From Planctomycetaceae bacterium (lineage in GTDB: Bacteria; Planctomycetota; Planctomycetia; Planctomycetales; Planctomycetaceae), in NCBI GenBank assembly GCA_017795105.1, contig CP051247.1, positions 4,062,001-4,126,000 of the forward strand: DNA of 64,000 nucleotides, written 5' to 3'. Below are positions 1-10,124 of the stretch, in pieces (position 1 is the first letter of the stretch; each line of letters begins with the position of its first letter). A program made the translations under genes and the position numbers. The notes below the pieces were generated by a model. That model saw only the letters and a program-made list of their open reading frames with translations. It searched no databases and was not told the origin of the DNA.

Positions 1-900
1 GGTCAGTTTCTCGTTGGGGCTTTTCTGAGTGGGAACCGGTTCGCCGGGGGCTGCTGGATCTGACTCAAAACGTTCCGATCTCTTGTCTGTCGCAGAGGGC
101 AGCGACACAACGCCGACACCCTGAATATCGTTGCTCACCAGCAGGAGTTGCAGGCGGCCGCAGGCATCGGCGACATCGACGACGCTTAGCTCCACCACGG
201 CGACATCCTGTCCACTCTCGTCGACAAACTGAACCAGGTCGCCGGGTTGAATGTTCTCGGCCAGCTTACGGGACTCGTTCAGCCGAGCCAGCACGCGTTC
301 TTCGAGCGCTGGGGAAATCGGAGGCGCGGGGATCGAGTCGAGCGGAGCATCGCTCCCCATTTCCATCGAGGACATGGTCATTGCGGGGGCGACCGAAGTC
401 CCCTCTCCGCCCGCTGCTCGTCCCGTGGCGAAGTGGTCGATCTGAGTGTCGTGGTCTTCAAGAGAAGTGAGCCCGGAACCCGGTGCTGCAAGTCCGTCGT
501 TCTGAGCGATTGTCTGATCGGCCAGGGCTCCGGTTTTTGCCATCTGATCCAACGAGACCGTCCAGCGATAGAAGAATAGCGAACAGCAGCCGATCAAAAG
601 GAGAGCCGCAGTGGAGGCAGTCAACCAGAGTGGCCGGCGACGAGGTTTGCAGCCTTTCGCGTCGGCAGCGGGCAGGAGTGTCTGACGTTCGATCTGCTGA
701 TGGACGGCGGCCACCATGCCGGACGGGGCTTTTTCCGTCGGCAGACTGCGGAGCAGGTTTCCCATCTCCTGGAAATCGGCCAGCATCTTTTCAGCGGTCG
801 GATCGGATTCGATCTGCTGCCGAATGCTCGCGCGTTCCTCGGGCGACACCTCGTCATCGAGGTAAGCCGAGATCAGTTCTTCGTGAAATTCGCTGCCCAT
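1..900 (-). CDS. Probable anti-sigma factor, membrane-anchored (3' end outside window)
   Basis: The reading frame opens at an ATG (898-900) and stays open to the window edge, so at least 300 residues are present and the C-terminus is missing. The first 60 residues (MGSEFHEELISAYLDDEVSP...) match the start of zinc-finger anti-sigma factors, and a hydrophobic segment near residues 92-110 (LWLTASTAALLLIGCCSLFF) would be the single membrane span, leaving a Pro/Ser-rich and then folded domain outside the cytoplasm. The His-x3-Cys-x2-Cys metal site usual in this family is not visible; only the leading His-Glu-Glu and the YLDDE helix are kept. It lies 59 bases downstream of an ECF sigma gene on the same strand, the standard sigma/anti-sigma arrangement. 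The function follows from this context and the N-terminal resemblance. Confidence 0.7.
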   Translation of the reverse strand, partial: MGSEFHEELISAYLDDEVSPEERASIRQQIESDPTAEKMLADFQEMGNLLRSLPTEKAPSGMVAAVHQQIERQTLLPAADAKGCKPRRRPLWLTASTAALLLIGCCSLFFYRWTVSLDQMAKTGALADQTIAQNDGLAAPGSGLTSLEDHDTQIDHFATGRAAGGEGTSVAPAMTMSSMEMGSDAPLDSIPAPPISPALEERVLARLNESRKLAENIQPGDLVQFVDESGQDVAVVELSVVDVADACGRLQLLLVSNDIQGVGVVSLPSATDKRSERFESDPAAPGEPVPTQKSPNEKLT

Positions 901-959
901 AACTGATCACCCTAAGGGTGTCTTCAAGTCCTCTGCGGAAACCGCATCGTAATCCGTTG

Positions 960-1565
960 TTAACTGTTGGCCGCCCGGGAATTAATCGGGCCGGGGTGTT
1001 CCTGTTCGTCGAGAAGCCGCGTCAGTTTTTCCCGTAACAGGATTCGCGCCCGATGAATTCTGCTGCGAATCGTGCCGAGGGGAAGATCCAGAATCTGAGC
1101 GATCTCCTCGTATTTGAAATTCTCGATCTCCTTGAGGACGAGAACAGACCGGAATTCTTCCGGCAGCTCGTCGAGAGCCGAGTGCACCATCTGCTGACGT
1201 TCCTGACGTTCCAGTCGATCGCCGGGAGAAGGAGCCCGGCCGTCTTCGGGAAAGGAAAGACCTGTCTGGTCGGGGGGAGTGAGAGTAACGGTGGCGACTC
1301 GCTTTTTTCGTCGGCGACTGATGACCGTATTGTAGGCGACCCGGAACAACCATGAGTAAAACTCCGCGTCACCACGGAAGGAGCTCAATTTGCTCCAGGC
1401 GGTGACAAACGTCTCCTGAGCCACATCGCGAGCCTCTTCCCGATCTCGTACGATCTGGACCAGCGCATTGAACAGCCGATCCTGATACCGCATCACGAGC
1501 GTATCGAAGGCGGGTGTCTGTCCTCGGACAGATTCTGCGATGAGTTCAAGGTCTGTCTTTTTCAC
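960..1565 (-). CDS. RNA polymerase sigma factor, ECF subfamily
   Basis: A 201-residue sigma-70 family factor of the extracytoplasmic-function type. Region 2 lies at residues 20-90 (FDTLVMRYQDRLFNALVQIV, DVAQETFVTAW, FYSWLFRVAYN) and region 4 at residues 125-185 (LDELPEEFRSVLVLKEIENF, YEEIAQILDLPLGTIRSRIH). The linker between them is short and lacks region 3, as expected. Translation seems to begin at a GTG (1563-1565) with no strong ribosome binding site. The gene directly downstream encodes a probable membrane anti-sigma factor, so activity is likely controlled by sequestration at the membrane. The regulon cannot be read from this window. Confidence 0.93.
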   Translation of the reverse strand: MKKTDLELIAESVRGQTPAFDTLVMRYQDRLFNALVQIVRDREEARDVAQETFVTAWSKLSSFRGDAEFYSWLFRVAYNTVISRRRKKRVATVTLTPPDQTGLSFPEDGRAPSPGDRLERQERQQMVHSALDELPEEFRSVLVLKEIENFKYEEIAQILDLPLGTIRSRIHRARILLREKLTRLLDEQEHPGPINSRAANS

Positions 1566-1687
1566 GGCATTCGCACGTTAAGACGCAGGGGCCCGGTCAA
1601 CAGTTCCCGTAAATTCCCTGAACTGATGACGAAGCTGCAGAAAAAATCCCGCGGAGAGAATCGCCGAACCCGCAGGTGCACTTCAGA

Positions 1688-2791
1688 TTACGTCGAAGAC
1701 GACGATTTTGCGAGGTCAGAGCCCTCCGGCCGCCGCTGGCCTTTCAGTTCCAGCCAGATCAGAAACGCGATTCCGGCGGCCACCACGAGAATACTCGTGT
1801 TCTGCGACGGGGTCAGACCGGTGTTCAGCACGGTGAACTCGTCTCCACGAACGAACTCGATCAGGAACCGATTGATCGGGTAGAGAATCGCGCCAACTGC
1901 CAGAACTTCACCGGTTCGTTGACGATATTTGAACACCATCGCCGTGACGAACGCGAGCAGAAAACCGCCGATCGAGCTGTAAATCTGCGAAGGATGCAGC
2001 GGGAAACTGACCGCGGCGTCGGGGCTCAGAAAACCGAGATTCACCAGAGCTGACCAGGGAACCGATTCGGCCGGAAACGTGATCGCCCAGGGCAGATCGC
2101 AGCGATCGCCGTAACAGCAGCCGTTTAACAGACAGCCGAGTCGTCCGAAGCCGAGGCCGAGAAACAGCGACGGCACAACGACATCGGCCAGTTCGAGCGG
2201 ACGAACTTTCCGGATTGCACAGAAGACGAAGTAGGTGATTGTCGCGAGAATCAGGCCGCCGTAGAAGACCAGACCGCCATCGGTGAGATTGATCACCCGA
2301 TAGAAGAAGTCCCCTGCTCCGTTCACGCCCTGGAACACCTGATCGCGTTTCTGAACGAGGTAGAAGATGCGGGCTCCGGCGATTCCGGAAACCAGAATGC
2401 ACATCGCCACATCCCAGACCAGTTCTTTGGGCAGCCCGACTTTCACGGCTCGCTTTCCCGCCCAGGTCGCTCCCGCGAGAAACGCGATCAGAAGCATCAT
2501 TCCGTAGCCGAAGACCGGGAAGATGCGAACGGGGGAGAGAAACCATGCGGCAGCCGCGGCGATGACGAACGGCAGCACGGTGTTGAGATACATTGCGGCG
2601 GGAGGTACGGGTTTGCCGTCTTTCCCGGTCAGATTCTTTGGTCCATAAAAGGTCTGCCAGATGCCGAGCAGGACCAGTAGAGCCAGCAGAACATACCCGG
2701 CTCCGACCGTGAGCAGAGGATAATCCGGGAGCCTGTTCGGAAGGATCGAAAAGGGAGCGTCCAGTGAAATGTAGAACAGAACCTGTCGCAT
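1688..2791 (-). CDS. lgt: Phosphatidylglycerol--prolipoprotein diacylglyceryl transferase
   Basis: Lgt transfers diacylglycerol from phosphatidylglycerol to the lipobox cysteine of prolipoproteins in the inner membrane. The protein (367 residues) has seven or more membrane segments and the family signature near residues 215-235 (LGLGFGRLGCLLNGCCYGDR), plus a conserved HPSQIYSSIGG and an R-x6-E-F-V-R-G-D stretch near the C-terminus. The ATG at 2789-2791 is preceded by GAGGAA at the right distance and lies 10 bases after panC; the longer upstream frame would overlap panC and was not used. An extra hydrophobic N-terminal part of about 80 residues makes it longer than the roughly 290 residues of E. 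coli Lgt. Confidence 0.92.
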   Translation of the reverse strand: MRQVLFYISLDAPFSILPNRLPDYPLLTVGAGYVLLALLVLLGIWQTFYGPKNLTGKDGKPVPPAAMYLNTVLPFVIAAAAAWFLSPVRIFPVFGYGMMLLIAFLAGATWAGKRAVKVGLPKELVWDVAMCILVSGIAGARIFYLVQKRDQVFQGVNGAGDFFYRVINLTDGGLVFYGGLILATITYFVFCAIRKVRPLELADVVVPSLFLGLGFGRLGCLLNGCCYGDRCDLPWAITFPAESVPWSALVNLGFLSPDAAVSFPLHPSQIYSSIGGFLLAFVTAMVFKYRQRTGEVLAVGAILYPINRFLIEFVRGDEFTVLNTGLTPSQNTSILVVAAGIAFLIWLELKGQRRPEGSDLAKSSSST

Positions 2792-2801
2792 CCGTCGTTC
2801 C

Positions 2802-3662
2802 TCAGCTTCCCTGCCCGCTGCTGTGGAGCAGCATGTTATCAATGAGCCGTGTCTTCCCGACCCGAGCCGCCACCAGAGCCACCATCTCGGGCTGCTTTTC
2901 GTCGGCCTCCGTCAATTCGACCGGCTCCACCACCGTGGCGTAATCGAGCTCGAGTCCGTCGACCGCCTGAAGTTCCTGCCGTAACTGCTGACGCACATCG
3001 GCAACCGTCGACTGCGGATCCTGAAAGCGATCGCGGGCGTTCATCAATGCCCGCGAGATCGCCAGAGCGGTCTCCCGTTCGGCATCAGAAAGGTAGACAT
3101 TCCGGCTCGACATGGCGAGGCCAGATTCTTCCCGGACCGTGGGGCAGGTGACGATTTCGACTGGAACATCGAGATCCCGGCAGAGGCAGCGGATGATCGC
3201 CTGCTGCTGAAAATCCTTGGCTCCGAAGAACGCCTTATCCGGCAGCGTAATGTTGAACAGCTTCAGCACGACGGTGGCGACGCCATCGAAGTGCGTCGGC
3301 CTGCTCGATCCTTCCCAGCGACTCGCCAGTTCGCCGACATGCAGATTGACCTGCCGTTCAACCGGATACATCTCGTCGACACTCGGGTGAAAGACCAGAT
3401 CGGCTCCCGCCGCTTCGCACTTCTCGAGATCTTTCTCGAGCGGGCGCGGGTACTTGGCGAGATCTTCGTGCGGGGCGAACTGCGTCGGATTGACGAAGAT
3501 CGTCACCACCACGAAATCACATTCCCGACGGGCCGCTTCTATCAGGCTGACATGCCCGGCATGCAACGCTCCCATGGTCGGGACGCAGCCGACGATCTTC
3601 CCGGCTGCGCGAGCGTCGCGGACGATCCGCCGGGTTTCCGTGATGGTGGTGGCCGTCTGCAT
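2802..3662 (-). CDS. panC: Pantothenate synthetase
   Basis: PanC condenses pantoate and beta-alanine with ATP to give pantothenate, the coenzyme A precursor. The 286-residue product has the HIGH-like nucleotide-binding motif in PTMGALHAGHVSLI, the pantoate-binding VNPTQFAPHEDLAKYPR segment, the FFGAKDFQQ motif, and the KMSKS-equivalent AMSSRNVYLS. The start at 3660-3662 gives the usual family length and removes a 20-residue upstream extension with no family similarity. It is followed after 10 bases by lgt and is probably cotranscribed with it. The 111-base spacer to the end of flgL suggests a separate promoter. Confidence 0.96.
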   Translation of the reverse strand: MQTATTITETRRIVRDARAAGKIVGCVPTMGALHAGHVSLIEAARRECDFVVVTIFVNPTQFAPHEDLAKYPRPLEKDLEKCEAAGADLVFHPSVDEMYPVERQVNLHVGELASRWEGSSRPTHFDGVATVVLKLFNITLPDKAFFGAKDFQQQAIIRCLCRDLDVPVEIVTCPTVREESGLAMSSRNVYLSDAERETALAISRALMNARDRFQDPQSTVADVRQQLRQELQAVDGLELDYATVVEPVELTEADEKQPEMVALVAARVGKTRLIDNMLLHSSGQGS

Positions 3663-3773
3663 GCTCTGCACCTTCGATCCAACAAAATGCGAGGCGGTGC
3701 CGAGTCGAAAGAGGCACGCCAACTGCCGGGGATCTTAGGGAGGAGCCGGGCGGATTTCCAGCCGTGGTGCAGC

Positions 3774-6005
3774 CTACAGATAGTTGAACAGGTTCAGCTG
3801 CAGGGTCTGAGCGGCAATCTGCTGCGACGCCTGGATCGTGACCTGAAGATTGGCGAACTGCGTGATCGCCAGAGCCATGTCGACATCGAAGACATTCGAG
3901 ATCGATTCCTGAAGCAGAATGTCTTCATCGGCGAGAATTGTCGCCTGTCGATCGAGCATCTGCAGTCGTCCGCCAACATCGCCACGAACGATGTTGAACT
4001 GGGCCATTTCGGTTTCCAGCAGTCCGGAGACAAGTTCAATTTCCTGATTGTTCCCGGTGTCGAGAGCGTCCCGCAAGCGGAACATCAGATCGAACAGGCC
4101 GTTCGAACGCTTCATGTTCGGATCAGTGCCGACGAGATCATTCACGCCGTCTTCGCTGCCGGCGATGCCGAGCCCCGTGGAAAGCGTGCTCGTGGCGACT
4201 GTCAGCGGGCCAGTTCCGGAGTTGTCGTTGAGTTCGAAGCCTTTCGTGGTCGCGTTATGCGTCATCACCAGATTGCCGGGATCGACGGCATTCACAAGAT
4301 CGAGCACATCCTGCACGGTCACGGCTGTGGAGAGATCGACGTTCACCACCGTTCCATCGCGGCGGGTGATATCGAGTGTGCCGGCTCCGACCGGCACGCC
4401 GGCTCCGGCATTCAGGCTGGCGAGCGTGGTCGTGGTCGATGTCGCACCGATATCAGCTCCGGTGAGATTGGCATTGCCGTCGTCGACGCCGGCGACCTTC
4501 AGAGCTTCCGAGATCGCATTGTCGATGACGGTCAGTGCTCCGGTCCCGGAAGTGTCGCTGAGAACGATGCCGTTACCGGTCGTATTCAGGGACGCAGTCA
4601 GCACACCGGGGTCGGCTGCATTGACCAGATCGAGCACATCCTGAACGGTTTTGGCTCCATCCAGTTCGATACTAATTTCCGAACCATCGCGACGAACAAT
4701 CTGCAGTTCGGACGGACTGTCGACCGGGACACCACGACCGTCGTTGAGTTCCGCCAGCGATGTACTCGCCGAGAACGTCTTGATGCCAAGCAACTGAGCG
4801 TTCGTGCCGCCGTTTTCGCCGACGGAAACGCCGACTCCGCTGAGCCGGCTCGTAATCTTCAGCCCGCGTCCATCGGCGGTGAATCCTCCCTCGACATCGA
4901 TATCGGCCGACTTCAGGGCGTTGAAGAAGTCTTCGACTGTCGTGAGCCCATCCAGATCGATGGTGGCCGAGTTGATCCCGTTCGTAACAACAATTCCGGT
5001 TCCGGCCGTGGGACCGATTCCAGTTCCGCCATTAAGAGCCGCCAGCGGAGTGAGTCGCGTCAGACGGGGATCGAGATCGGTCGAGTTGATCGAAGCGGCT
5101 GCAGCCGACTCAAGGCCGAGCCGGCCCGCAACATTGCTGTTGGCCAGATCCGTCACCGCAACCGTCCCGGCAGCCGGCGTGAGCGAAATGCCAGTTGATG
5201 TGACGGCGACGGTAAGATCGCCGCCGAAAGGGGCTTCGATGCGCGTGATCAGATCCTGAACCGAACTCGCCGACGTCAGATTGATCTGTTCGGTCTGGGG
5301 TCCACCGCCGGTGTCGACGGTCACTTCGATTGTTCCCAGTTCGACCCCGGAGCCGCTGAACAGGTCCTTGATGCGGGTCTGAGCCGTCACCGCAGGATTG
5401 ACGTTGCTGCCGTTGACGTCGACGGTGGGACTGAAGATCGAGTCGGCACTCACGTTGTTGGCCATCAGGCCTTCCAGTGCGACAAACGATTCAATCGTGG
5501 CCAGCGAACCGGAAAAACGGACGGCATCATTGTTTCCAGCCGGAGCGAACGGGGCTCCCGAGTTCTCGGTCCCGCCGAACAGATACCGCCCCCGGAACTT
5601 GGTATTCCCGACGTTGACCAGCTCCTGAATCATCGTGCCGATCTCGGTCGCCAGCTGCTTCTTCTCCGCTTCTGAGGTCGTATCCCCCAGACCGGACAGG
5701 ATGTGCGACTGCAGCGAGTTGAAGACGTCGTTAATCCGCGACATGCTTCCTTCGGTAGCCGAGAGCAGCGACCGGCTGACCTCAACATTGATGGCGGTCT
5801 GCGTCTGCCGTTCCATCGTCTGCTGCATCAGAATGGTCTTCACAGCCGATGTCGGGTCTTCCCCAATGGTCTGGAACTTCTGCCCGGTGGCAATCTGATC
5901 CTGCAACTGGCTGAAGATCCGCGTTCGCGAATCCAGGTTCTGGAGCGCGCGGTTGTAAATCAGCGAGTTCGGGATACGTCCCGGAAGAATCGGTCCCAGT
6001 GACAC
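3774..6005 (-). CDS. flgL: Flagellar hook-associated protein 3 (hook-filament junction), enlarged
   Basis: The N-terminal 160 residues (IPNSLIYNRALQNLDSRTRI, DPTSAVKTILMQQ, RGRYLFGGTE) and the C-terminal 110 residues (FDLMFRLRDALDTGNNQEIE, then VFDVDMALAITQFANLQV) are the coiled-coil ends typical of FlgL/flagellin. At 743 residues it is more than twice the usual size. The excess is a middle block (about residues 210-620) made of four similar units of roughly 95 residues, each with a TxLAxLNxGxGV-like start, an I-x-R-DG strand and a TVQDVLDLVNA-type helix, resembling flagellin hook IN repeats. It is the last gene of the flagellar string, 61 bases after flgK. It should sit at the hook-filament junction with the repeats exposed. 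Confidence 0.9.
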   Translation of the reverse strand: MSLGPILPGRIPNSLIYNRALQNLDSRTRIFSQLQDQIATGQKFQTIGEDPTSAVKTILMQQTMERQTQTAINVEVSRSLLSATEGSMSRINDVFNSLQSHILSGLGDTTSEAEKKQLATEIGTMIQELVNVGNTKFRGRYLFGGTENSGAPFAPAGNNDAVRFSGSLATIESFVALEGLMANNVSADSIFSPTVDVNGSNVNPAVTAQTRIKDLFSGSGVELGTIEVTVDTGGGPQTEQINLTSASSVQDLITRIEAPFGGDLTVAVTSTGISLTPAAGTVAVTDLANSNVAGRLGLESAAAASINSTDLDPRLTRLTPLAALNGGTGIGPTAGTGIVVTNGINSATIDLDGLTTVEDFFNALKSADIDVEGGFTADGRGLKITSRLSGVGVSVGENGGTNAQLLGIKTFSASTSLAELNDGRGVPVDSPSELQIVRRDGSEISIELDGAKTVQDVLDLVNAADPGVLTASLNTTGNGIVLSDTSGTGALTVIDNAISEALKVAGVDDGNANLTGADIGATSTTTTLASLNAGAGVPVGAGTLDITRRDGTVVNVDLSTAVTVQDVLDLVNAVDPGNLVMTHNATTKGFELNDNSGTGPLTVATSTLSTGLGIAGSEDGVNDLVGTDPNMKRSNGLFDLMFRLRDALDTGNNQEIELVSGLLETEMAQFNIVRGDVGGRLQMLDRQATILADEDILLQESISNVFDVDMALAITQFANLQVTIQASQQIAAQTLQLNLFNYL

Positions 6006-6066
6006 GGTTCGTGGTAATCCTGTCTAGAGTTCCGTTCGTGGTTTCAGCCTGCCGGAGTCAGTCCCG

Positions 6067-7764
6067 TCAGATATTGAGCAGGATGGAATAGAGTTCGTCG
6101 ATCGTGCTGATGATTCGAGCCGACGCCGAGTACCCCTGCTGATACTCCATGATCTTGATTGCCTCTTCATCCAGACTCACACCCGAACGTTGCTGCCGCA
6201 GTCCGGCCAGGGTGTCCTGAAACGAGGTGTACCCTTCGTGCAGTGCGGTTTCGGCTGCCGCTCCCGAAGCGATTCGGGTCGTGACACCTTCGTAGAAGCT
6301 ATCGAGACTGGCGCCACCGAGTAGTTCAAGCGGGCTCTCCATGAAGGTCGCCATCAGCTTTGCGTTCGAGTTGTCTCCCGGCCCGCCTCCCTGCCCCGCG
6401 GCGAACAGGTTCGGATTCCCCTTGAGCGTCTCGTTCACGGCAATGTTGTTGGAGTCATCTCCCTGGAAGAAGGTGTTGATTCCCAATGCGGCCAGCGTGC
6501 CGCTGGTATCGTTCGAGAAACGGATTTCGTATCCGGAGTCGGCTGTCAACGCGAGTCGCCCACGGACATCGATGCTTGCCGAGAGATTCGCGATACCATC
6601 GAGCGAAGCCTGCAGATCGTCCAGGCTTGTGTCGTCGCCGTTGAGCCCGTCGAGATCGATTTCGATCAGCGTTGTCTCTGTTGTTCCCGTCTCTTTGTCG
6701 AAGATCTTGATCTCGAACGAGCCATGTTGAGGAGTGGCGGCCAGCCCGGCCTCATTCAGAGCGACCGACGTGTCTTCCATCCGGTAAGTTCCCGTTACCG
6801 ACTCGTAGCCTTCGAGCCCCTCGCCGGAAGCATGGATACGGTTCACTTCCTGGATGATCGCCTGTGTATACAGGTCGAGGTCATCGGCGAATCCGCCCAA
6901 CACGTTATCCCGGGCGTCCATCGAGGCCCCCAGTTCGCCAGCGGACGCTTCGAACACGGCCTGCGTTTTCGCAAAGACCAGATGATTGACCGGCACGCCG
7001 CGATCGGGGATCACACGCGATTCCAGATGCTGCGTATTGCCGTTGATGATCAGGAACTCGGTCCCGGAGAAGATGTCGATCATTCCGTTCGGCTGTTCGG
7101 TGGTGCGAATCGGAACAATCTCAGAGAGACGATTCAGGGCGTCGAGGCGTTCCGACCGAAGTCCGCCTGCATCGCTTCCGAGCAGGCCTCCCGACTCGGC
7201 TCGAACGATTCGGGTATTCAACGTGGCGATTTCATCGATCAGGGAGTTCGCTTCTTCAACGAGCCCGTTGATGCTGACTGTGACCGAATCGCGGGCTCGA
7301 TCGAGTTGAGTCCGCATCGAGTTGAGAGCCTGGGCCAGCTGATCGCCCTGTTGCAGCACGAACTGACGATTGGCGATGAGTTCGGGCTGGTTGATCACTT
7401 CCTGCATCGCCGAGGTGAACGCGTTGAGCTGGCTCGACAGATCGCCCGAACTGAGCTCGCCGAGGATCAACTGGAGATGAGCATAGCCTTCGACTCGGGC
7501 ACCGGCACCGGCGGCATCGGCGTTGGAAGCGTGAATCTGCTGTTCGAGGTGATAGTCGAGCTGCTGACGGATGCCATGAATCGTGGCTCCCGTGCCGAAC
7601 AGCAATCCGTGCTGCTTGTACGGCGCAGCGGTGCCGACCTGCAAATCCTCGCGGACATAGCCCGGGGTGTTCGCATTGGCGACGTTCTGACCGGCGACCT
7701 GAATGCCCGCCGAATACATTTCGAGCGAACGGCCAGCGGTATAGAGTGTGGCATTGAGTCCCAT
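6067..7764 (-). CDS. flgK: Flagellar hook-associated protein 1
   Basis: FlgK joins the hook to the junction zone below FlgL. The 565-residue protein begins with the rod/hook-type N-terminus (GLNATLYTAGRSLEMYSAGI, then VAGQNVANANTPGYVRE, the conserved ANxxTPGY motif) and ends with the matching C-terminal helix (SLDEEAIKIMEYQQGYSASA, then RIISTIDELYSILLNI). The central region holds the variable beta domain. It starts 12 bases after the FlgN-like chaperone gene, and placing chaperone and substrate together supports both calls. Length is typical. Confidence 0.95.
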   Translation of the reverse strand: MGLNATLYTAGRSLEMYSAGIQVAGQNVANANTPGYVREDLQVGTAAPYKQHGLLFGTGATIHGIRQQLDYHLEQQIHASNADAAGAGARVEGYAHLQLILGELSSGDLSSQLNAFTSAMQEVINQPELIANRQFVLQQGDQLAQALNSMRTQLDRARDSVTVSINGLVEEANSLIDEIATLNTRIVRAESGGLLGSDAGGLRSERLDALNRLSEIVPIRTTEQPNGMIDIFSGTEFLIINGNTQHLESRVIPDRGVPVNHLVFAKTQAVFEASAGELGASMDARDNVLGGFADDLDLYTQAIIQEVNRIHASGEGLEGYESVTGTYRMEDTSVALNEAGLAATPQHGSFEIKIFDKETGTTETTLIEIDLDGLNGDDTSLDDLQASLDGIANLSASIDVRGRLALTADSGYEIRFSNDTSGTLAALGINTFFQGDDSNNIAVNETLKGNPNLFAAGQGGGPGDNSNAKLMATFMESPLELLGGASLDSFYEGVTTRIASGAAAETALHEGYTSFQDTLAGLRQQRSGVSLDEEAIKIMEYQQGYSASARIISTIDELYSILLNI

Positions 7765-7776
7765 GGGCGGTCTGCC

Positions 7777-8292
7777 TTAGATGGACGCATCCAGCAGCGC
7801 TCCGCCGGGGGAGCCTCCGCTGTTCTGAGGATTTTGCTCGTAAGTCGGCTGCTGATTTCCCCCCTGGGCAATCAGTTCGAGCGCAGCCGTGTAATACCGG
7901 GATGCTTTCTGAGCCAGTGTCCATAACGACCAGGACTGCTGGCGAAGTTCCATTCCGAGCTGACGGGCTTCCCGGAACAACGCGGCAAGTCGCCCTTCCT
8001 GCAGCCAGCCCTGATGATGACATTGCTGATACAGTGAGTTGCCGACCACGCCGGTCCGTTTCAGGTTGTCCATCAGATGCTGTCTCGTGCTAAGCAACTG
8101 ACTGAGTCGCTGCTGATGCTGCCGTTCGACCTGCTGCACTTTTTCCAGCCGCTCGAGTTCCCGGGCAATCAGCACCTGCTTCTTGACCGTCTGCACTTCA
8201 GACAACTGGCGTTGAACGGCGATCAGATCAGTCAGCAGTGTTTCAATCTCGCGCTGGAATCCTGTCAGCGGGGGTGAAGCGGGGCGTTCCAT
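7777..8292 (-). CDS. FlgN-like flagellar export chaperone
   Basis: The 171-residue product is almost entirely helical and rich in Gln, Glu and Leu, with a leading LTGFQREIETLLTDLIAVQR helix and a long coiled-coil-forming middle, as in FlgN/FliT-type chaperones that hold FlgK and FlgL before export. Primary sequence is poorly conserved in this group, so the call leans on position directly ahead of flgK and on shape. The start at 8290-8292 follows a strong AGAGG at 7 bases; an ATG 57 bases further upstream is less well placed. The last 25 residues are Gly/Asn/Gln/Pro-rich and probably disordered. Confidence 0.7.
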   Translation of the reverse strand: MERPASPPLTGFQREIETLLTDLIAVQRQLSEVQTVKKQVLIARELERLEKVQQVERQHQQRLSQLLSTRQHLMDNLKRTGVVGNSLYQQCHHQGWLQEGRLAALFREARQLGMELRQQSWSLWTLAQKASRYYTAALELIAQGGNQQPTYEQNPQNSGGSPGGALLDASI

Positions 8293-8471
8293 GCCGGTCC
8301 TCTTTTGCGAAGAGAGCCAGCTCCTGGAAGTTCCGTTCTGTTCGGACACCGCGTCTGTGCAGAATCGTCAGGATTGGCTCTATCCTCAAAATCGGAATAT
8401 TCTACCACCCGGCATCGGAACGGATGGCCGGCTTCGACTCGGAACGACTGAACCCGGTCCGGTCGTAACGG

Positions 8472-8828
8472 TCAGGCAATCTGGTCAATCTGCGTTCCCT
8501 TTTCCGCCATCCGCGTCTTCAATCCGATTTCGAACGCTTCATACAGAGAATCGCTAAAGGCGGCTCCATGCGAAGCGGCCAGGTCCTGAGCGAGCTGCTG
8601 ATCAAGCTGATTGCGGAATGCTTCTTCCGCCTGCCCGGCGTCCAGATACTGCACCTTTTGCTCGGTGCTTCGCAACGCCTTAAGCATTTGCTGATAGAAC
8701 GTGCCTCCGACGAACTGCTGGAAGGCCTGCTTCGCCGTCACATCTTTCGCGGAGACGTTCGGCGAGCCGGCCAGCTGGCTCATGCGGAGCATATCGTTAC
8801 TGGTGTTCGAAGCGGCTGAGATATTCAT
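8472..8828 (-). CDS. Rod-binding protein, FlgJ N-terminal domain only
   Basis: A 118-residue protein that matches the rod-binding half of FlgJ: FQQFVGGTFYQQMLKALR followed by FRNQLDQQLAQDLA. In enterobacteria FlgJ has a second, muramidase half, which is absent here, so peptidoglycan opening for the rod must be supplied by another enzyme. It lies between flgI and the FlgN-like gene in the flagellar string. The 179-base spacer between this gene and the chaperone gene holds no other coding sequence. Single-domain FlgJ is common outside the Gammaproteobacteria. Confidence 0.85.
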   Translation of the reverse strand: MNISAASNTSNDMLRMSQLAGSPNVSAKDVTAKQAFQQFVGGTFYQQMLKALRSTEQKVQYLDAGQAEEAFRNQLDQQLAQDLAASHGAAFSDSLYEAFEIGLKTRMAEKGTQIDQIA

Positions 8829-8893
8829 GGCGATCTCCAGGAGGGAGGGGAGAGATCATTTAAGGAGGGAGAGCAGTCTCTTTGCGGCAGCGG

Positions 8894-9997
<1,104 letters not shown>

Positions 9998-10045
9998 GGC
10001 GGGGTTCCTCGAGTGAGGAGAACGTGATGGAGAGGAGATTCTTCG

Positions 10046-10101
10046 GGATGGCACAGAGATCCTCTCTGTGTTGCTTCGCAACAGGAGGCCTGTCTTCAGC
10101 G
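10046..10101 (+). repeat. Two-hairpin intergenic repeat, CACAGAGA type (half element)
   Basis: The sequence runs GGATGG, a perfect hairpin with arms CACAGAGA (10052-10059) and TCTCTGTG (10063-10070), a second hairpin GTTGC-TTC-GCAAC (10070-10082), then AGGAGGCCTGTCTTCAGCG. Near-identical copies lie at 14124-14180 and 32065-32117. It occupies the flgH-flgI spacer, where on the transcribed strand it would fold into two stems. Confidence 0.85.
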
Positions 10102-10124
10102 TTCGACTCTAGGTTTGATGATGG

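Noticed and set aside
3291..5198. 635-codon open frame on the plus strand opposite panC/flgL
   Set aside because: It is a GC-rich shadow frame opposite two well-identified genes, with no start site and no family features.
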